Part shown: piece after piece, positions 8,674 to 17,048 of the stretch
Numbering within the stretch: position 1 is the first letter of the stretch
Layout of the letters: every line of letters starts with the position of its first letter
DNA from: Undibacterium sp049340185
Lineage (GTDB): Bacteria > Pseudomonadota > Gammaproteobacteria > Burkholderiales > Burkholderiaceae_D
Assembly (NCBI RefSeq): GCF_049340185.1
Contig: NZ_JBMPPC010000004.1
Coordinates: 310,001 to 374,000, forward strand
Reading direction: 5' to 3'
Length of the DNA: 64,000 nt
Notes under the pieces: model-generated
What the model saw: the letters and a program-made list of their open reading frames with translations, nothing else
Told to the model about the DNA's origin: nothing
The model's database searches: none
Made by a program: the position numbers and the translations under genes

Positions 8674-8870
8674 AGACAACTCCCTAAGGTTCAAAAAAAT
8701 ACGGAGCGCGCAATGGCGTCCGTCATCTCGACAAAAAATGCTTTACACTAAAATATTACCGAGGCTGAAACTTGGCACGACAATCAGCCAGACCAAAAAT
8801 TTACGCAATTACAACATACACTGCGCCCTATTTTGGCGCAAGACTTGAACGTTGTTGCACGGAGACCGAC

Positions 8871-10076
8871 ATGCAAATACTCGATCCTATCGACCCGATC
8901 CTCGCATTCCATAGCGAAATACAGCAAATACGACGTGATATCCACGCCCATCCAGAACTCTGTTTTGAAGAACACCGCACCTCAGACGTCGTCGCCGGCA
9001 AGCTGCAAGAATGGGGAATACCAGTTATTCGCGGTCTCGGCACCACCGGCGTCGTCGGCATCATCAAACATGGCAGCAGTTCGCGCGCGATTGGCTTGCG
9101 GGCGGACATCGATGCACTGCCCATGCAAGAAATCAACAGCTTCGCCCATACCTCTAAACACGAAGGCAAAATGCATGCCTGCGGCCATGACGGACATACG
9201 GCAATGCTGCTCGGTGCAGCACATTATTTATCACGCCACCCGGTCTTTGATGGCACGGTATATGTGATTTTTCAGCCAGCGGAAGAAGGCGGTGGTGGGG
9301 CAAAACGTATGATGGACGACGGCTTGTTTGAGCAATGTCCGATGGATGCAGTATTTGGCATGCATAACTGGCCAGGCGCAGCCGTCGGTAGTTTCGGCGT
9401 CACCGCCGGGCCGATGATGGCGTCCTCGAATGAATTTGAGGTCATCGTGAAAGGCAAAGGCGCCCATGCAGCGCAACCGCATAAAGGCATTGATCCCATT
9501 ATCGTCGCCATCCAGATCGCCCAAAGCTGGCAGACCATCGTCAGCCGCAACGCCAGTCCGCTGGAGTCGGCGGTGCTGTCAGTGACCCAGATTCACTCAG
9601 GTAGTGCGACCAATGTGATTCCTGACGACGCAACGCTGATCGGTACCGTACGCGGTTTTAGTACAGAGATGATTGATCTGATTGAAAGCCGGATGCAAAA
9701 AATCGCCGAGCACACCGCGGCGGCCTTTGACGCGCAGGTCGATTTCAAATTCAAACGCAATTATCCACCGCTGATTAACCACACCAAAGAGACGGCCTTT
9801 GCCACGGAAGTCATGCGCTCGGTGGTTGGCGATACACAAGTCAATGACAAGGTTGAACCGACGATGGGCGCAGAAGATTTTGCGTTCATGCTGCAAGCCA
9901 AACCCGGCTGCTACGTGTTTCTGGGCAACGGTGATGGCGAACATCGTGAGATGGGCCATGGCCTCGGCCCCTGCAACCTGCACAATCCTAGTTATGACTT
10001 CAATGATGACTTGCTGCCGATCGGTGCGACTTATTGGGTCAGGCTGGCGGAAGCCTACTTGAAAAAAACAACTTGA
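8871..10076 (+). CDS. M20 family amidohydrolase (aminoacylase/hippurate hydrolase-like)
   Basis: Zinc- or manganese-dependent hydrolase removing acyl groups from amino acids or cleaving small peptides in the cytoplasm. The start is the ATG at 8871, with GGAG a few bases upstream; the open frame extends further left but without homology. Signatures: RRDIHAHPEL (about 21-30), LRADIDALP (77-84), HACGHDGHTAMLL with Cys104 and metal-binding His, PAEEGGGG, GKGAHAAQPHKGIDP in the dimerisation domain, and GAEDFAFML near the end. The 401 residues fit the family. It is divergent from the peptide ABC operon (198 bases between starts), which suggests a shared role in peptide or N-acyl amino acid use. It is not of the allantoate amidohydrolase subtype as far as I can see. 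Confidence 0.88.
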   Translation: MQILDPIDPILAFHSEIQQIRRDIHAHPELCFEEHRTSDVVAGKLQEWGIPVIRGLGTTGVVGIIKHGSSSRAIGLRADIDALPMQEINSFAHTSKHEGKMHACGHDGHTAMLLGAAHYLSRHPVFDGTVYVIFQPAEEGGGGAKRMMDDGLFEQCPMDAVFGMHNWPGAAVGSFGVTAGPMMASSNEFEVIVKGKGAHAAQPHKGIDPIIVAIQIAQSWQTIVSRNASPLESAVLSVTQIHSGSATNVIPDDATLIGTVRGFSTEMIDLIESRMQKIAEHTAAAFDAQVDFKFKRNYPPLINHTKETAFATEVMRSVVGDTQVNDKVEPTMGAEDFAFMLQAKPGCYVFLGNGDGEHREMGHGLGPCNLHNPSYDFNDDLLPIGATYWVRLAEAYLKKTT

Positions 10077-10184
10077 TAGCCATCTATTTGGACAAATTAC
10101 TTAGGCTAACTTACCTACGCTAAATTTCAGGTTCTTTCCCGGAATTTCGCATTAACTTCACAACTAAAGCACAAGGGCATACTC

Positions 10185-10766
10185 ATGGCAGACGATAAAG
10201 ACAACAACGACGCAGCACGCAGCCCTTTTCTCGAAGAAAAAGCGTTTAAATCACGTACCGTACTGGTATTTGGAACGATCAACGACAAACTCGCCTCCGA
10301 AGTCAGCAAACGCCTGATCGCGCTAGCTGCCGAATCCAAGGATCCGATCACCATGCTGGTCTCATCACCGGGCGGTCATGTGGAATCTGGCGATGTGATC
10401 CACGACATGGTGCGCTTCATCGACGCGCCGGTGAATATGGTCGGTACAGGCTGGGTCGGCAGCGCTGCGGTCAATGTCTTTTTATCAGTACCAAAAGAAC
10501 GCCGCTATTGCCTGACCAATACCCGCTTCCTGATTCATCAGCCTAGCGGCGGCGCGGGCGGACAAGCAAGTGATATCGCCATTCAGGCACGTGAGATCGT
10601 CAAAGTCCGTGAGCGCATCGCCGGCTTAATCGCCCGCGAATCTGGTCAGACACTGGAAAAAGTAACCGCCGATATCGACCGCGATTACTGGATGACCGCC
10701 AGCGAAGCGCAAGACTATGGTCTGGTCTCGAAGATCATTGTCAAGCAAACTGAACTGGCAGGATAG
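10185..10766 (+). CDS. ClpP-family serine protease subunit, orphan copy
   Basis: Proteolytic chamber subunit of the ClpP family, 193 residues. The triad is readable: Ser93 in GWVGSAAVN, His118 in FLIHQPSGG, and Asp167 in DRDYWMTASEA. The substrate-channel motif SSPGGHVESG is present. It differs from housekeeping ClpP: the oxyanion/nucleophile elbow reads WVGSAAV in place of the usual AASMG-type sequence, and no tig, clpX or lon lies nearby. RBS AAGGG precedes the ATG and a strong terminator follows. It is probably a second ClpP, which would either mix with or work apart from the main enzyme; its ATPase partner is unknown. Confidence 0.88.
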   Translation: MADDKDNNDAARSPFLEEKAFKSRTVLVFGTINDKLASEVSKRLIALAAESKDPITMLVSSPGGHVESGDVIHDMVRFIDAPVNMVGTGWVGSAAVNVFLSVPKERRYCLTNTRFLIHQPSGGAGGQASDIAIQAREIVKVRERIAGLIARESGQTLEKVTADIDRDYWMTASEAQDYGLVSKIIVKQTELAG

Positions 10767-10860
10767 AACATCGGTCAATACTGCGATTATTGACATACTG
10801 GGTAGCAGTATTATTTAATGCACTAGATAAGATATGCGGATTGAGGCATATTTTGATATA

Positions 10861-10896
10861 TAGCAGGGGGAGTATATTTTACCCTGCTATTTTTTT
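10861..10896 (+). terminator. rho-independent terminator of the clpP-like gene
   Basis: TAGCAGGG (10861-10868) pairs with CCCTGCTA (10882-10889), and seven T's follow. Confidence 0.85.
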
Positions 10897-11046
10897 GCCT
10901 GTGCTGGGCATCTCTATATCCAGCTGGGATAGAGCGCTTCAAGCGCTTGAAGTGCGAATGTAGCCAATCCTTGAAGACCCGAACCATCTGGATAAGCGGC
11001 CAAGGTGCTATTCAACACCACTTGGTCGCCTGCCAGATTTGCCAAC
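10897..11046. other. gap after the clpP-like terminator, no gene assigned
   Basis: Contains a perfect 16-bp palindrome CTTCAAGCGCTTGAAG (10937-10952). The minus strand has an open frame here that continues the chemoreceptor region in another frame, and its last 40 residues read like protein, but no start or family is visible. Confidence 0.4.
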
Positions 11047-12786
11047 TCAGAACTCTTCCCAATCATCTGTTGCCGCCGCGGCGACTTTGGGTTTAGCCGC
11101 ACCGGTGCTGCTGTGTCGCTGAGTAGCGACGGCTGGTTTCGGTAAGGCGCGGGCAGCGGGTTTGGGCTTGCCTGCGACAGGAGCAGCGCGTTCTGCGGTG
11201 ACTGTGGACTTACGAGAAGCAGCAGAATTGACGCTGGCCTGATCGAGTTTAAATACACTGACGACCTCACTGAGGTTCGCAGCCTGATCCTGCAAGGCTT
11301 TTGCCGCTGCCGCGGCCTCTTCAACCAGAGCGGCATTCTGTTGTGTCACCTGATCCATCTGGGCAATGGCAGTATTGATCTGATCAATCCCTGAGCTTTG
11401 CTCGGCACCGGCCGCCGTGATTTCGCTAATGATGTCGCTTACCCGTTTAACACTTTCGACGACCTCGTGCATCGTACTACCGGCCTGATCCACCAGCCGC
11501 GATCCCTGATCCACTTTGTCGACCGAATCATTGATCAGCTCTTTGATCTCTTTTGCCGCACTCGCAGAACGTTGAGCGAGATTGCGCACTTCGGACGCCA
11601 CCACTGCGAATCCCCGTCCCTGCTCACCGGCACGAGCGGCCTCAACAGCGGCATTCAATGCCAGAATATTCGTCTGAAACGCAATGCCATCGATGACGCC
11701 GATGATGTCGACGATTTTTTTCGATGAGGCATTGATCGAGCCCATGGTATCGACCACTTGCGAGACCACGTCACCACCTTTCATGGCGACCTGTGTCGCA
11801 GAGAGCGACAACTGATTCGCTTGCCGCGCATTATCGCTATTGTGTCGGACGGTCGAGGTGATTTCTTCCATGGAGGATGCCGTTTCTTCCAATGAACTGG
11901 CCTGGGTTTCGGTGCGGTTGGACAGGTCCATATTCCCCTCCGCAATCTGCATCGATGCCGAGGCGATCTGATCGGTACCGCTGCGGACTTCGCTGACGAC
12001 TTTCAGCAAACTGGCGTTCATTTCTTTGAGCGCCTGTAGCAACATGCCGGTCTCGTCTTTGCTGGTCACGTCGATGTGACTGGTCAGATCTCCGGACGCT
12101 ACCGTTTGCGCGACCTTGACCGCATGCTGCAATGGGCTGGACACAACGTCAGCAATCCAGTATGCAAGTGTGAGACCCAGCACAATACTTGCCGTCAATA
12201 CGCCGATAATCCACAAGCGCGAACTCTTATACACTTCCGTACCGTGCTGATATGACGCCGCTCCGCCTTCGCTATTAATTTTTACCAGCTTATCGACCAT
12301 CGTACGGATTTGCGTATTCAGCTTGGACGACTCATTACGTAAGATAGCGGTCGCATCCTTGGTGTTACCGTCATGCGCCAGAGTCGCCATTTTGTCGGAG
12401 AGTACGAGATAACTGCTCATCAATTTCAGGTACTCATCAAACTCGGCTTTTTCTTGCGACGAGCTGATTAATGCTTGATATTTTTTTTCGTTTTCTTTGA
12501 GTCCGATGACCGCCTCTTTGACTCGTCCGGCATATTTGTCTGCCTCTTCGGGACTCTCGGCAGAAGCGACTTGCGCTTCTTGCGAACGGATACGCGATAC
12601 ACGCTCTTTAATGCCCATTGCGGCATCGACGCTAGGCATCCAGTTGGTGCCAAGATCGGTCGTGGTCTGATTGACCTGCGCTAATTGATAGATGGAGAAT
12701 ATACCGAGAAAGCTGGTGAGCAACAGCAAGATGATAAAGCCCACAAACAGTTTTGCAGAAATCCTCAAGTCATAAAACAATTTCAT
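11047..12786 (-). CDS. methyl-accepting chemotaxis protein (four-helix-bundle sensor)
   Basis: Inner-membrane chemoreceptor. The start is the ATG at 12786, with GGAAGGG 7 bases upstream. In order: a short cytoplasmic N-terminus; TM1 (LFVGFIILLLLTSFLGIFSI); a periplasmic four-helix bundle of about 150 residues typical of 4HB_MCP; TM2 (LWIIGVLTASIVLGLTLAYW); HAMP; and the cytoplasmic coiled-coil signalling domain with the invariant hairpin tip (AFQTNILALNAAVEAARAGE, then GRGFAVVASEVRNLAQRSA). After a Pro/Ala-rich linker it ends in DDWEEF, a CheR/CheB-tethering pentapeptide of the NWETF type. The ligand cannot be inferred. No che genes are in the window. Confidence 0.93.
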   Translation of the reverse strand: MKLFYDLRISAKLFVGFIILLLLTSFLGIFSIYQLAQVNQTTTDLGTNWMPSVDAAMGIKERVSRIRSQEAQVASAESPEEADKYAGRVKEAVIGLKENEKKYQALISSSQEKAEFDEYLKLMSSYLVLSDKMATLAHDGNTKDATAILRNESSKLNTQIRTMVDKLVKINSEGGAASYQHGTEVYKSSRLWIIGVLTASIVLGLTLAYWIADVVSSPLQHAVKVAQTVASGDLTSHIDVTSKDETGMLLQALKEMNASLLKVVSEVRSGTDQIASASMQIAEGNMDLSNRTETQASSLEETASSMEEITSTVRHNSDNARQANQLSLSATQVAMKGGDVVSQVVDTMGSINASSKKIVDIIGVIDGIAFQTNILALNAAVEAARAGEQGRGFAVVASEVRNLAQRSASAAKEIKELINDSVDKVDQGSRLVDQAGSTMHEVVESVKRVSDIISEITAAGAEQSSGIDQINTAIAQMDQVTQQNAALVEEAAAAAKALQDQAANLSEVVSVFKLDQASVNSAASRKSTVTAERAAPVAGKPKPAARALPKPAVATQRHSSTGAAKPKVAAAATDDWEEF

Positions 12787-12942
12787 GGTAAGCCCTTCCA
12801 ATGAGGTACGAACGATGGGGAATTGCCAAACAAGATGCCAAAAACAAAAGTGCTGGTTAACGAATATACGCGTGATTACGGGAAAAATATACGTTTTGCA
12901 CTGCGGAATAAGATTATTTTTACACAAGGCATAGGCGTAAAA

Positions 12943-12972
12943 AAACCCGCCTTAGCGCTATCTGGCGGGTTT
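12943..12972 (-). terminator. rho-independent terminator of the second chemoreceptor gene
   Basis: AAACCCGCC pairs with GGCGGGTTT around a 12-base loop. On the minus strand the stem is followed by a T-run. It separates the two chemoreceptor genes into individual units. Confidence 0.85.
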
Positions 12973-13065
12973 TGAGAGAGCGTGACTATGTGGCTATTTT
13001 GCCATTTATTTTACTAGTCACTTTACTATGCAGCTCTTCATTGAATTCAATTCAATTCAATTTAT

Positions 13066-14670
13066 TTAATCCATTCCTATCGCTCGTGGCTGATACCCCT
13101 GAGCTCTGGCGGCAGGGCTGGCTGGATGAGTGGTCGCAGCACGCGTCGGCGATGCTGACGACAGCTTGAACACATCGAGTGCGCTGGTCAGATGATCGGC
13201 CTGCTCCTCCAGGGATTCGGCTGCAGCAGCAGCTTCTTCTACCAGTGCGGAATTCTGTTGCGTCATCTCATCCATCTGACCAATAGCAATGCTAACCTCC
13301 TGGATGCCTGCACTTTGCTCCTGGCTCGCAGAGGTAATTTCAGCCATGATGTCACTGACACGCTTGACCGATGCGACTATCTCATCCATGGTGTGGCCCG
13401 CCTGATCAACCAGATTTGATCCGACAGTGACCTTATCCACAGAATCGCCGATCAGAGTTTTAATCTCTTTGGCCGCCGCTGCACTGCGTTGCGCCAGATT
13501 CCGCACCTCAGCAGCCACAACCGCAAAACCACGACCCTGTTCACCAGCACGAGCCGCTTCCACCGCGGCGTTCAACGCAAGAATATTGGTCTGAAAAGCG
13601 ATGCCGTCAATCACACCGATAATGTCGACGATTTTTTTCGATGAATGATTAATCTCTGCCATCGTCGTGACAACCTGACTCACGACCTGACCGCCTTTTA
13701 CCGCGACATCTGATGCGCTCTCAACCAGCTGATTCGCCTGACGCGCATTGTCAGCGTTTTGCTTAACGGTATCGGTCAGTGTTTCCATCGAGCTTGAGGT
13801 CTCTTCCAGGCTGCTCGCTTGTGATTCTGTGCGGCTGGACAAGTCGGCGTTGCCGGATGCGATTTCTGCGCTGGCGACTTTGATGGTTTCTGCCGAGGTT
13901 TTGATATCCGCAACCATGTGTTGCAAACGTTCCTGCATTTCTTTGAGCGCCGCCAGCAAACTGCTTGTATCGCCCGCATCCATCTCAATATTCATGCTCA
14001 GATCACCCGCAGCAACTGCTGCTGCAATCTCACGCGCATATTCTGGTTCGCCACCCAATTGCTGCCAGATCGTACGCACGACGAAGAACGAAACAATACC
14101 GAGAGATACCGTCACGATCAGGGCAACTAAGATGCTGGTATAAAGCACGTTGCGCACGTTGTCACCGCTTTTTTCAACCCCTGATGCAAATTGTTTTTGT
14201 GCGCTCTCTACTGTTTTTGCCAGATCGGCTTCCAATACTTTTAAAGCGCTTTGCATTTTGCCGATTTCAGACTGAGGATCGCCTTGCTCAATCTCCATCA
14301 TGATCTTGGCAACTTTGATAGCAGGTACGTAGTAGGCATCGAATTCAGCAGTCAACTTATCTGCCAATGCCTTTTGTCCCGGAACTTCGCCGAGCTTTTG
14401 CAGTTTTTCTTTGACTTTTTTGGCGCTCTCGGCAACCACGTCGATACGTTTTTTATCGCCTTCGGATACAGCATCTTTGAGTGCATCGGTCAGGCCGCGC
14501 ACATCTGCAGAAAGAATCTTCGCCCTATCTAGTACCGGATAGTCCACATTTTCAGTTGTCTTAATTGAAGAAATCGCTGTCGTAGAAAAATATACGCTGA
14601 CTGCAAGTCCTACGCCAAAGATAACCGTTGCGATGATTGGCAATGCCCAAATTCTGCGTTTGATACTCAT
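13066..14670 (-). CDS. methyl-accepting chemotaxis protein without tethering pentapeptide
   Basis: 534-residue chemoreceptor. It has TM1 in the first 35 residues, a periplasmic helical sensor of about 150 residues rich in Lys and Glu, TM2 (LYTSILVALIVTVSLGIVSF), a HAMP region beginning QQLGGEPEYAREIAAAVAAGDLS, and the signalling domain with tip AFQTNILALNAAVEAARAGE. The QLGGEP HAMP start is shared with the chemoreceptor at 30958-32748, so these two are closer to each other than to the one at 11047-12786. The C-terminus (QPRAIGMD) has no WEEF-type tether, implying it depends on neighbours for methylation. RBS AAAGG precedes the ATG. Confidence 0.93.
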   Translation of the reverse strand: MSIKRRIWALPIIATVIFGVGLAVSVYFSTTAISSIKTTENVDYPVLDRAKILSADVRGLTDALKDAVSEGDKKRIDVVAESAKKVKEKLQKLGEVPGQKALADKLTAEFDAYYVPAIKVAKIMMEIEQGDPQSEIGKMQSALKVLEADLAKTVESAQKQFASGVEKSGDNVRNVLYTSILVALIVTVSLGIVSFFVVRTIWQQLGGEPEYAREIAAAVAAGDLSMNIEMDAGDTSSLLAALKEMQERLQHMVADIKTSAETIKVASAEIASGNADLSSRTESQASSLEETSSSMETLTDTVKQNADNARQANQLVESASDVAVKGGQVVSQVVTTMAEINHSSKKIVDIIGVIDGIAFQTNILALNAAVEAARAGEQGRGFAVVAAEVRNLAQRSAAAAKEIKTLIGDSVDKVTVGSNLVDQAGHTMDEIVASVKRVSDIMAEITSASQEQSAGIQEVSIAIGQMDEMTQQNSALVEEAAAAAESLEEQADHLTSALDVFKLSSASPTRAATTHPASPAARAQGYQPRAIGMD

Positions 14671-14865
14671 ATCGTGCGCCTTTAATTGTGTCTGTATGTA
14701 ATGTTTATTATTAAAAAGTGCTGATGAAATTCATATTGATTAAACTTACATTGATTGCATCTGGACAGATCATCAGAGAATAATCAAATCCACCACAAGG
14801 CTATGTGATGGATTTGTCTGTCGCTTATGTTAATCGCTCATTCAGGATTAACCCGAGAGACAGCA

Positions 14866-14896
14866 AAGTCGTATTCCGAAACGGGCAATACGACTT
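14866..14896 (-). terminator. hairpin after the PstS-like gene, probable terminator
   Basis: AAGTCGTATT (14866-14875) pairs perfectly with AATACGACTT (14887-14896). The U-tract on the minus strand is short (TTTGCTG), so termination is likely but not certain. Confidence 0.5.
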
Positions 14897-14921
14897 ACAC
14901 CGGTCACGCATTATTTTTCCA

Positions 14922-15332
14922 TTATGGCAAAGTTGCTACCACTTTAACGGAAGAATCTACGGCTGATTTTTCAATATAACCGATCAGGTTAGGATCTGCT
15001 GCAATCGCCTTCTTCACGTCAGCACTCGACCCGTACTCTTTGGGTAAGGTCCCTTTACCGGTAAACACCAGTTTCGACCAGATCGCCTTTACCTGCGACG
15101 CCTCTTTATCAGCAAGCTTTTTATAGAACTCACCGCGTATCGATGAACTCTCGGGCTGGTCGACCGGAGTCAGTGCCGTGGACTTACCCAAAAAGTATTG
15201 CGCTGCCTGCTCTGAACTCATTTGCGGCGCTGCATTTTTTGGATTGACGACGACGACGACTTCAGCAGCGATCGCTGTTGCTGTCGCAGCAGTCAGAGTC
15301 ATGGCCAACAGTATTGTTTGAATTGTTTTCAT
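14922..15332 (-). CDS. small PstS-like periplasmic phosphate-binding-family protein
   Basis: The start is the ATG at 15332, with GGAGAGAG about 6-8 bases before it. The 136-residue product has a signal peptide (MKTIQTILLAMTLTAATATA, cleavage near IAA-EVV). The mature part matches the compact PstS-like group: VVVVNPKNAAPQMSSEQAAQYFLGK, then FYKKLADKEASQVKAIWSKLVFTGKG and AIAADPNLIGYIEKSAVD. It is about half the length of true PstS and covers one lobe only, so it may sense or bind an anion rather than feed an ABC transporter. No pstCAB is present. It directly follows the porin gene (13-base gap) and is surely co-transcribed with it. Confidence 0.8.
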   Translation of the reverse strand: MKTIQTILLAMTLTAATATAIAAEVVVVVNPKNAAPQMSSEQAAQYFLGKSTALTPVDQPESSSIRGEFYKKLADKEASQVKAIWSKLVFTGKGTLPKEYGSSADVKKAIAADPNLIGYIEKSAVDSSVKVVATLP

Positions 15333-15345
15333 ATCGGCTCTCTCC

Positions 15346-16548
15346 TTAAAATACAAAATCAATAGCAGCCGCGAACACGGTCACAGGACCAGTGAAGCCT
15401 GGCTTAGGATTGAGGAAAGTCCCAGACCCGCTATCCGGAGAAAAGCGATCTAATTGCAATTTCAGATCCGCAGATTTACTGAAATCCCAGCGCAGGCCAA
15501 CACTATTACTGGTTTGAATCGGCGCAAGGGAGGCAAACGTATTCGCACCGGCTGTCAGGCCAGCAAGAGGACCTGTCGTCGGCAAACCAGCGACGGTTCT
15601 TGGGCTATCCTGCTTCACAGAGGCATGGTGATAATAGGGAGTAAATTTGCCCATACGATAGCCGAACATGGTGTACCAGGAAGTCGTATCTGGCAGTGAC
15701 AGGCTTTCAGATTTGCGAACACCGTATTCTGACTGGACAATCATGTTTTTCCAATCAACCCCTAAGCCAAGCGAAGTAAAACTCGCCTTGTTATCGTGAA
15801 TTTTCAGGCTATTAGCTGCCGACACAAAACCATATTTTGTCAGGCCACCAACAACGGCATTGAGGGATACGGAATCATCGACATCAAACTTGGTGGCGAT
15901 ATGACCAAAACGTACTGTGAACGGACCGTTTTCCAGAACCAGGTTAACTCCGGCAATACTAGTGAATTTAGCTGTGTAAGAATTACCGTTACCTTTGGTT
16001 TCGGACTTACCGATTGCGACTTGACTAGTCAATGTGCTGTCACCAAATGAGGTTTGGTAAATCGCGTCGATACCATCCACATTTTGCAAATTGACCTGAC
16101 TATACATTTCAACCGGCGGACGCAAATACGTATTTGAATAGCCGACATTGAGGTAATCAGAAATCATATAGACGGGCAAACCCATGCGTCCCACACGGAT
16201 ACTCAGATTATCAGTTGCCTTAAATTTGGCGAATGCCCAGGCCAGTTCTGCACCGAACTCATCGGTGACATGCTTGCTGACCAAGCCTTGTCCGGTCAAC
16301 GATAACCAGTCATTCATCTTGGCTGTCGCCTGAATGCCAAAGTTAGAATCGACGCCCATTTTTGCACTTGATTTGACGCCGGCCAATTGCCCCACACGCG
16401 CAAATTCTGCATCATCGGTATTCGATCGCGTCAGTGCAGCCGTACCAAAACCGCTGATAGTGACAGTAGGGCCGTCAGTCGAGTCGGCGTAAGCACTTGA
16501 GATTGCCAGAGGCAATGCCAGCAAAGCCAGATAAGGTGTTAATTTCAT
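15346..16548 (-). CDS. outer-membrane porin-like protein
   Basis: The start is the ATG at 16548 behind AAGGAGAG; a longer frame to 16575 lacks a site. The 400-residue protein has a signal peptide (LALLALPLAISSAYA-DS) and alternating strands such as WLSLTGQGLVSK, NLSIRVGRMGLP and FTPYYHHASVKQ. It ends in AAIDFVF with the C-terminal Phe required for Bam-mediated outer-membrane insertion. The glycines and aromatics at strand ends fit a 16-strand barrel. The PstS-like gene follows at once, suggesting an uptake or sensing pair, with phosphate or another oxyanion as the obvious but unproven guess. Confidence 0.82.
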   Translation of the reverse strand: MKLTPYLALLALPLAISSAYADSTDGPTVTISGFGTAALTRSNTDDAEFARVGQLAGVKSSAKMGVDSNFGIQATAKMNDWLSLTGQGLVSKHVTDEFGAELAWAFAKFKATDNLSIRVGRMGLPVYMISDYLNVGYSNTYLRPPVEMYSQVNLQNVDGIDAIYQTSFGDSTLTSQVAIGKSETKGNGNSYTAKFTSIAGVNLVLENGPFTVRFGHIATKFDVDDSVSLNAVVGGLTKYGFVSAANSLKIHDNKASFTSLGLGVDWKNMIVQSEYGVRKSESLSLPDTTSWYTMFGYRMGKFTPYYHHASVKQDSPRTVAGLPTTGPLAGLTAGANTFASLAPIQTSNSVGLRWDFSKSADLKLQLDRFSPDSGSGTFLNPKPGFTGPVTVFAAAIDFVF

Positions 16549-17048
16549 TTTCTCTCCTTGAGTTTTTTCGTTCACGCGAATTTCTTCCTTGAACTACAAC
16601 AATCATTTGCTGGCGGAAGATGCGCAGAAATGAGGTGAAAAGCAGAAATGTGCTAACGGCATTGGCACACTTCGGGCGAAGCCGAAGATTGCCATAAGGC
16701 AATTTTATAATCTAGTAAAGTTGACATTTGTTATCATTTCCAGCCTAGATTAGACGATTAGAGGTATTAATCAAGTTAACCAAAAATTTCCTAGCTATTT
16801 CGCAACAGAATTGTGACTTTTGTTGTCTTTCCTAGTTTGCTGCTCAGGTTTGGTTTAGAGTGGTTAGTTAATTATTTTCAGATTTAATCGCTCTATCCAC
16901 GACTAAGCAGCATCTCCATAAGTCGCTTAATTTCACTGGCCTGCTCCAACTTAATCACAGATGTGCAAACCGCTTTACCAACTCTTCGCCCTCTCTTTGC
17001 CTGCCCCTTAAAGCTGATCCACAGATTAATCAATACCCTGATTCCAGC
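16549..17048. other. 500-base gap upstream of the porin operon
   Basis: No gene seen. It holds the promoter region of the porin-PstS-like pair and two small inverted repeats: CTTCGG/CCGAAG (about 16669-16686) and ATTGCC/GGCAAT (about 16689-16704). These could form a leader hairpin in the porin transcript. The left part (16850-17048) is the 3' region of the TonB lipoprotein gene. Confidence 0.4.

Noticed and set aside
10937..10952. Palindrome CTTCAAGCGCTTGAAG as LacI-family operator
   Set aside because: The core fits LacI-type sites, but it lies after a terminator with no gene to regulate in either direction.
10914..11336. Minus-strand open frame of 140 residues with a protein-like end
   Set aside because: Most of it is out of frame within the chemoreceptor gene, and no start or family is visible; it may be a gene remnant but that cannot be shown.
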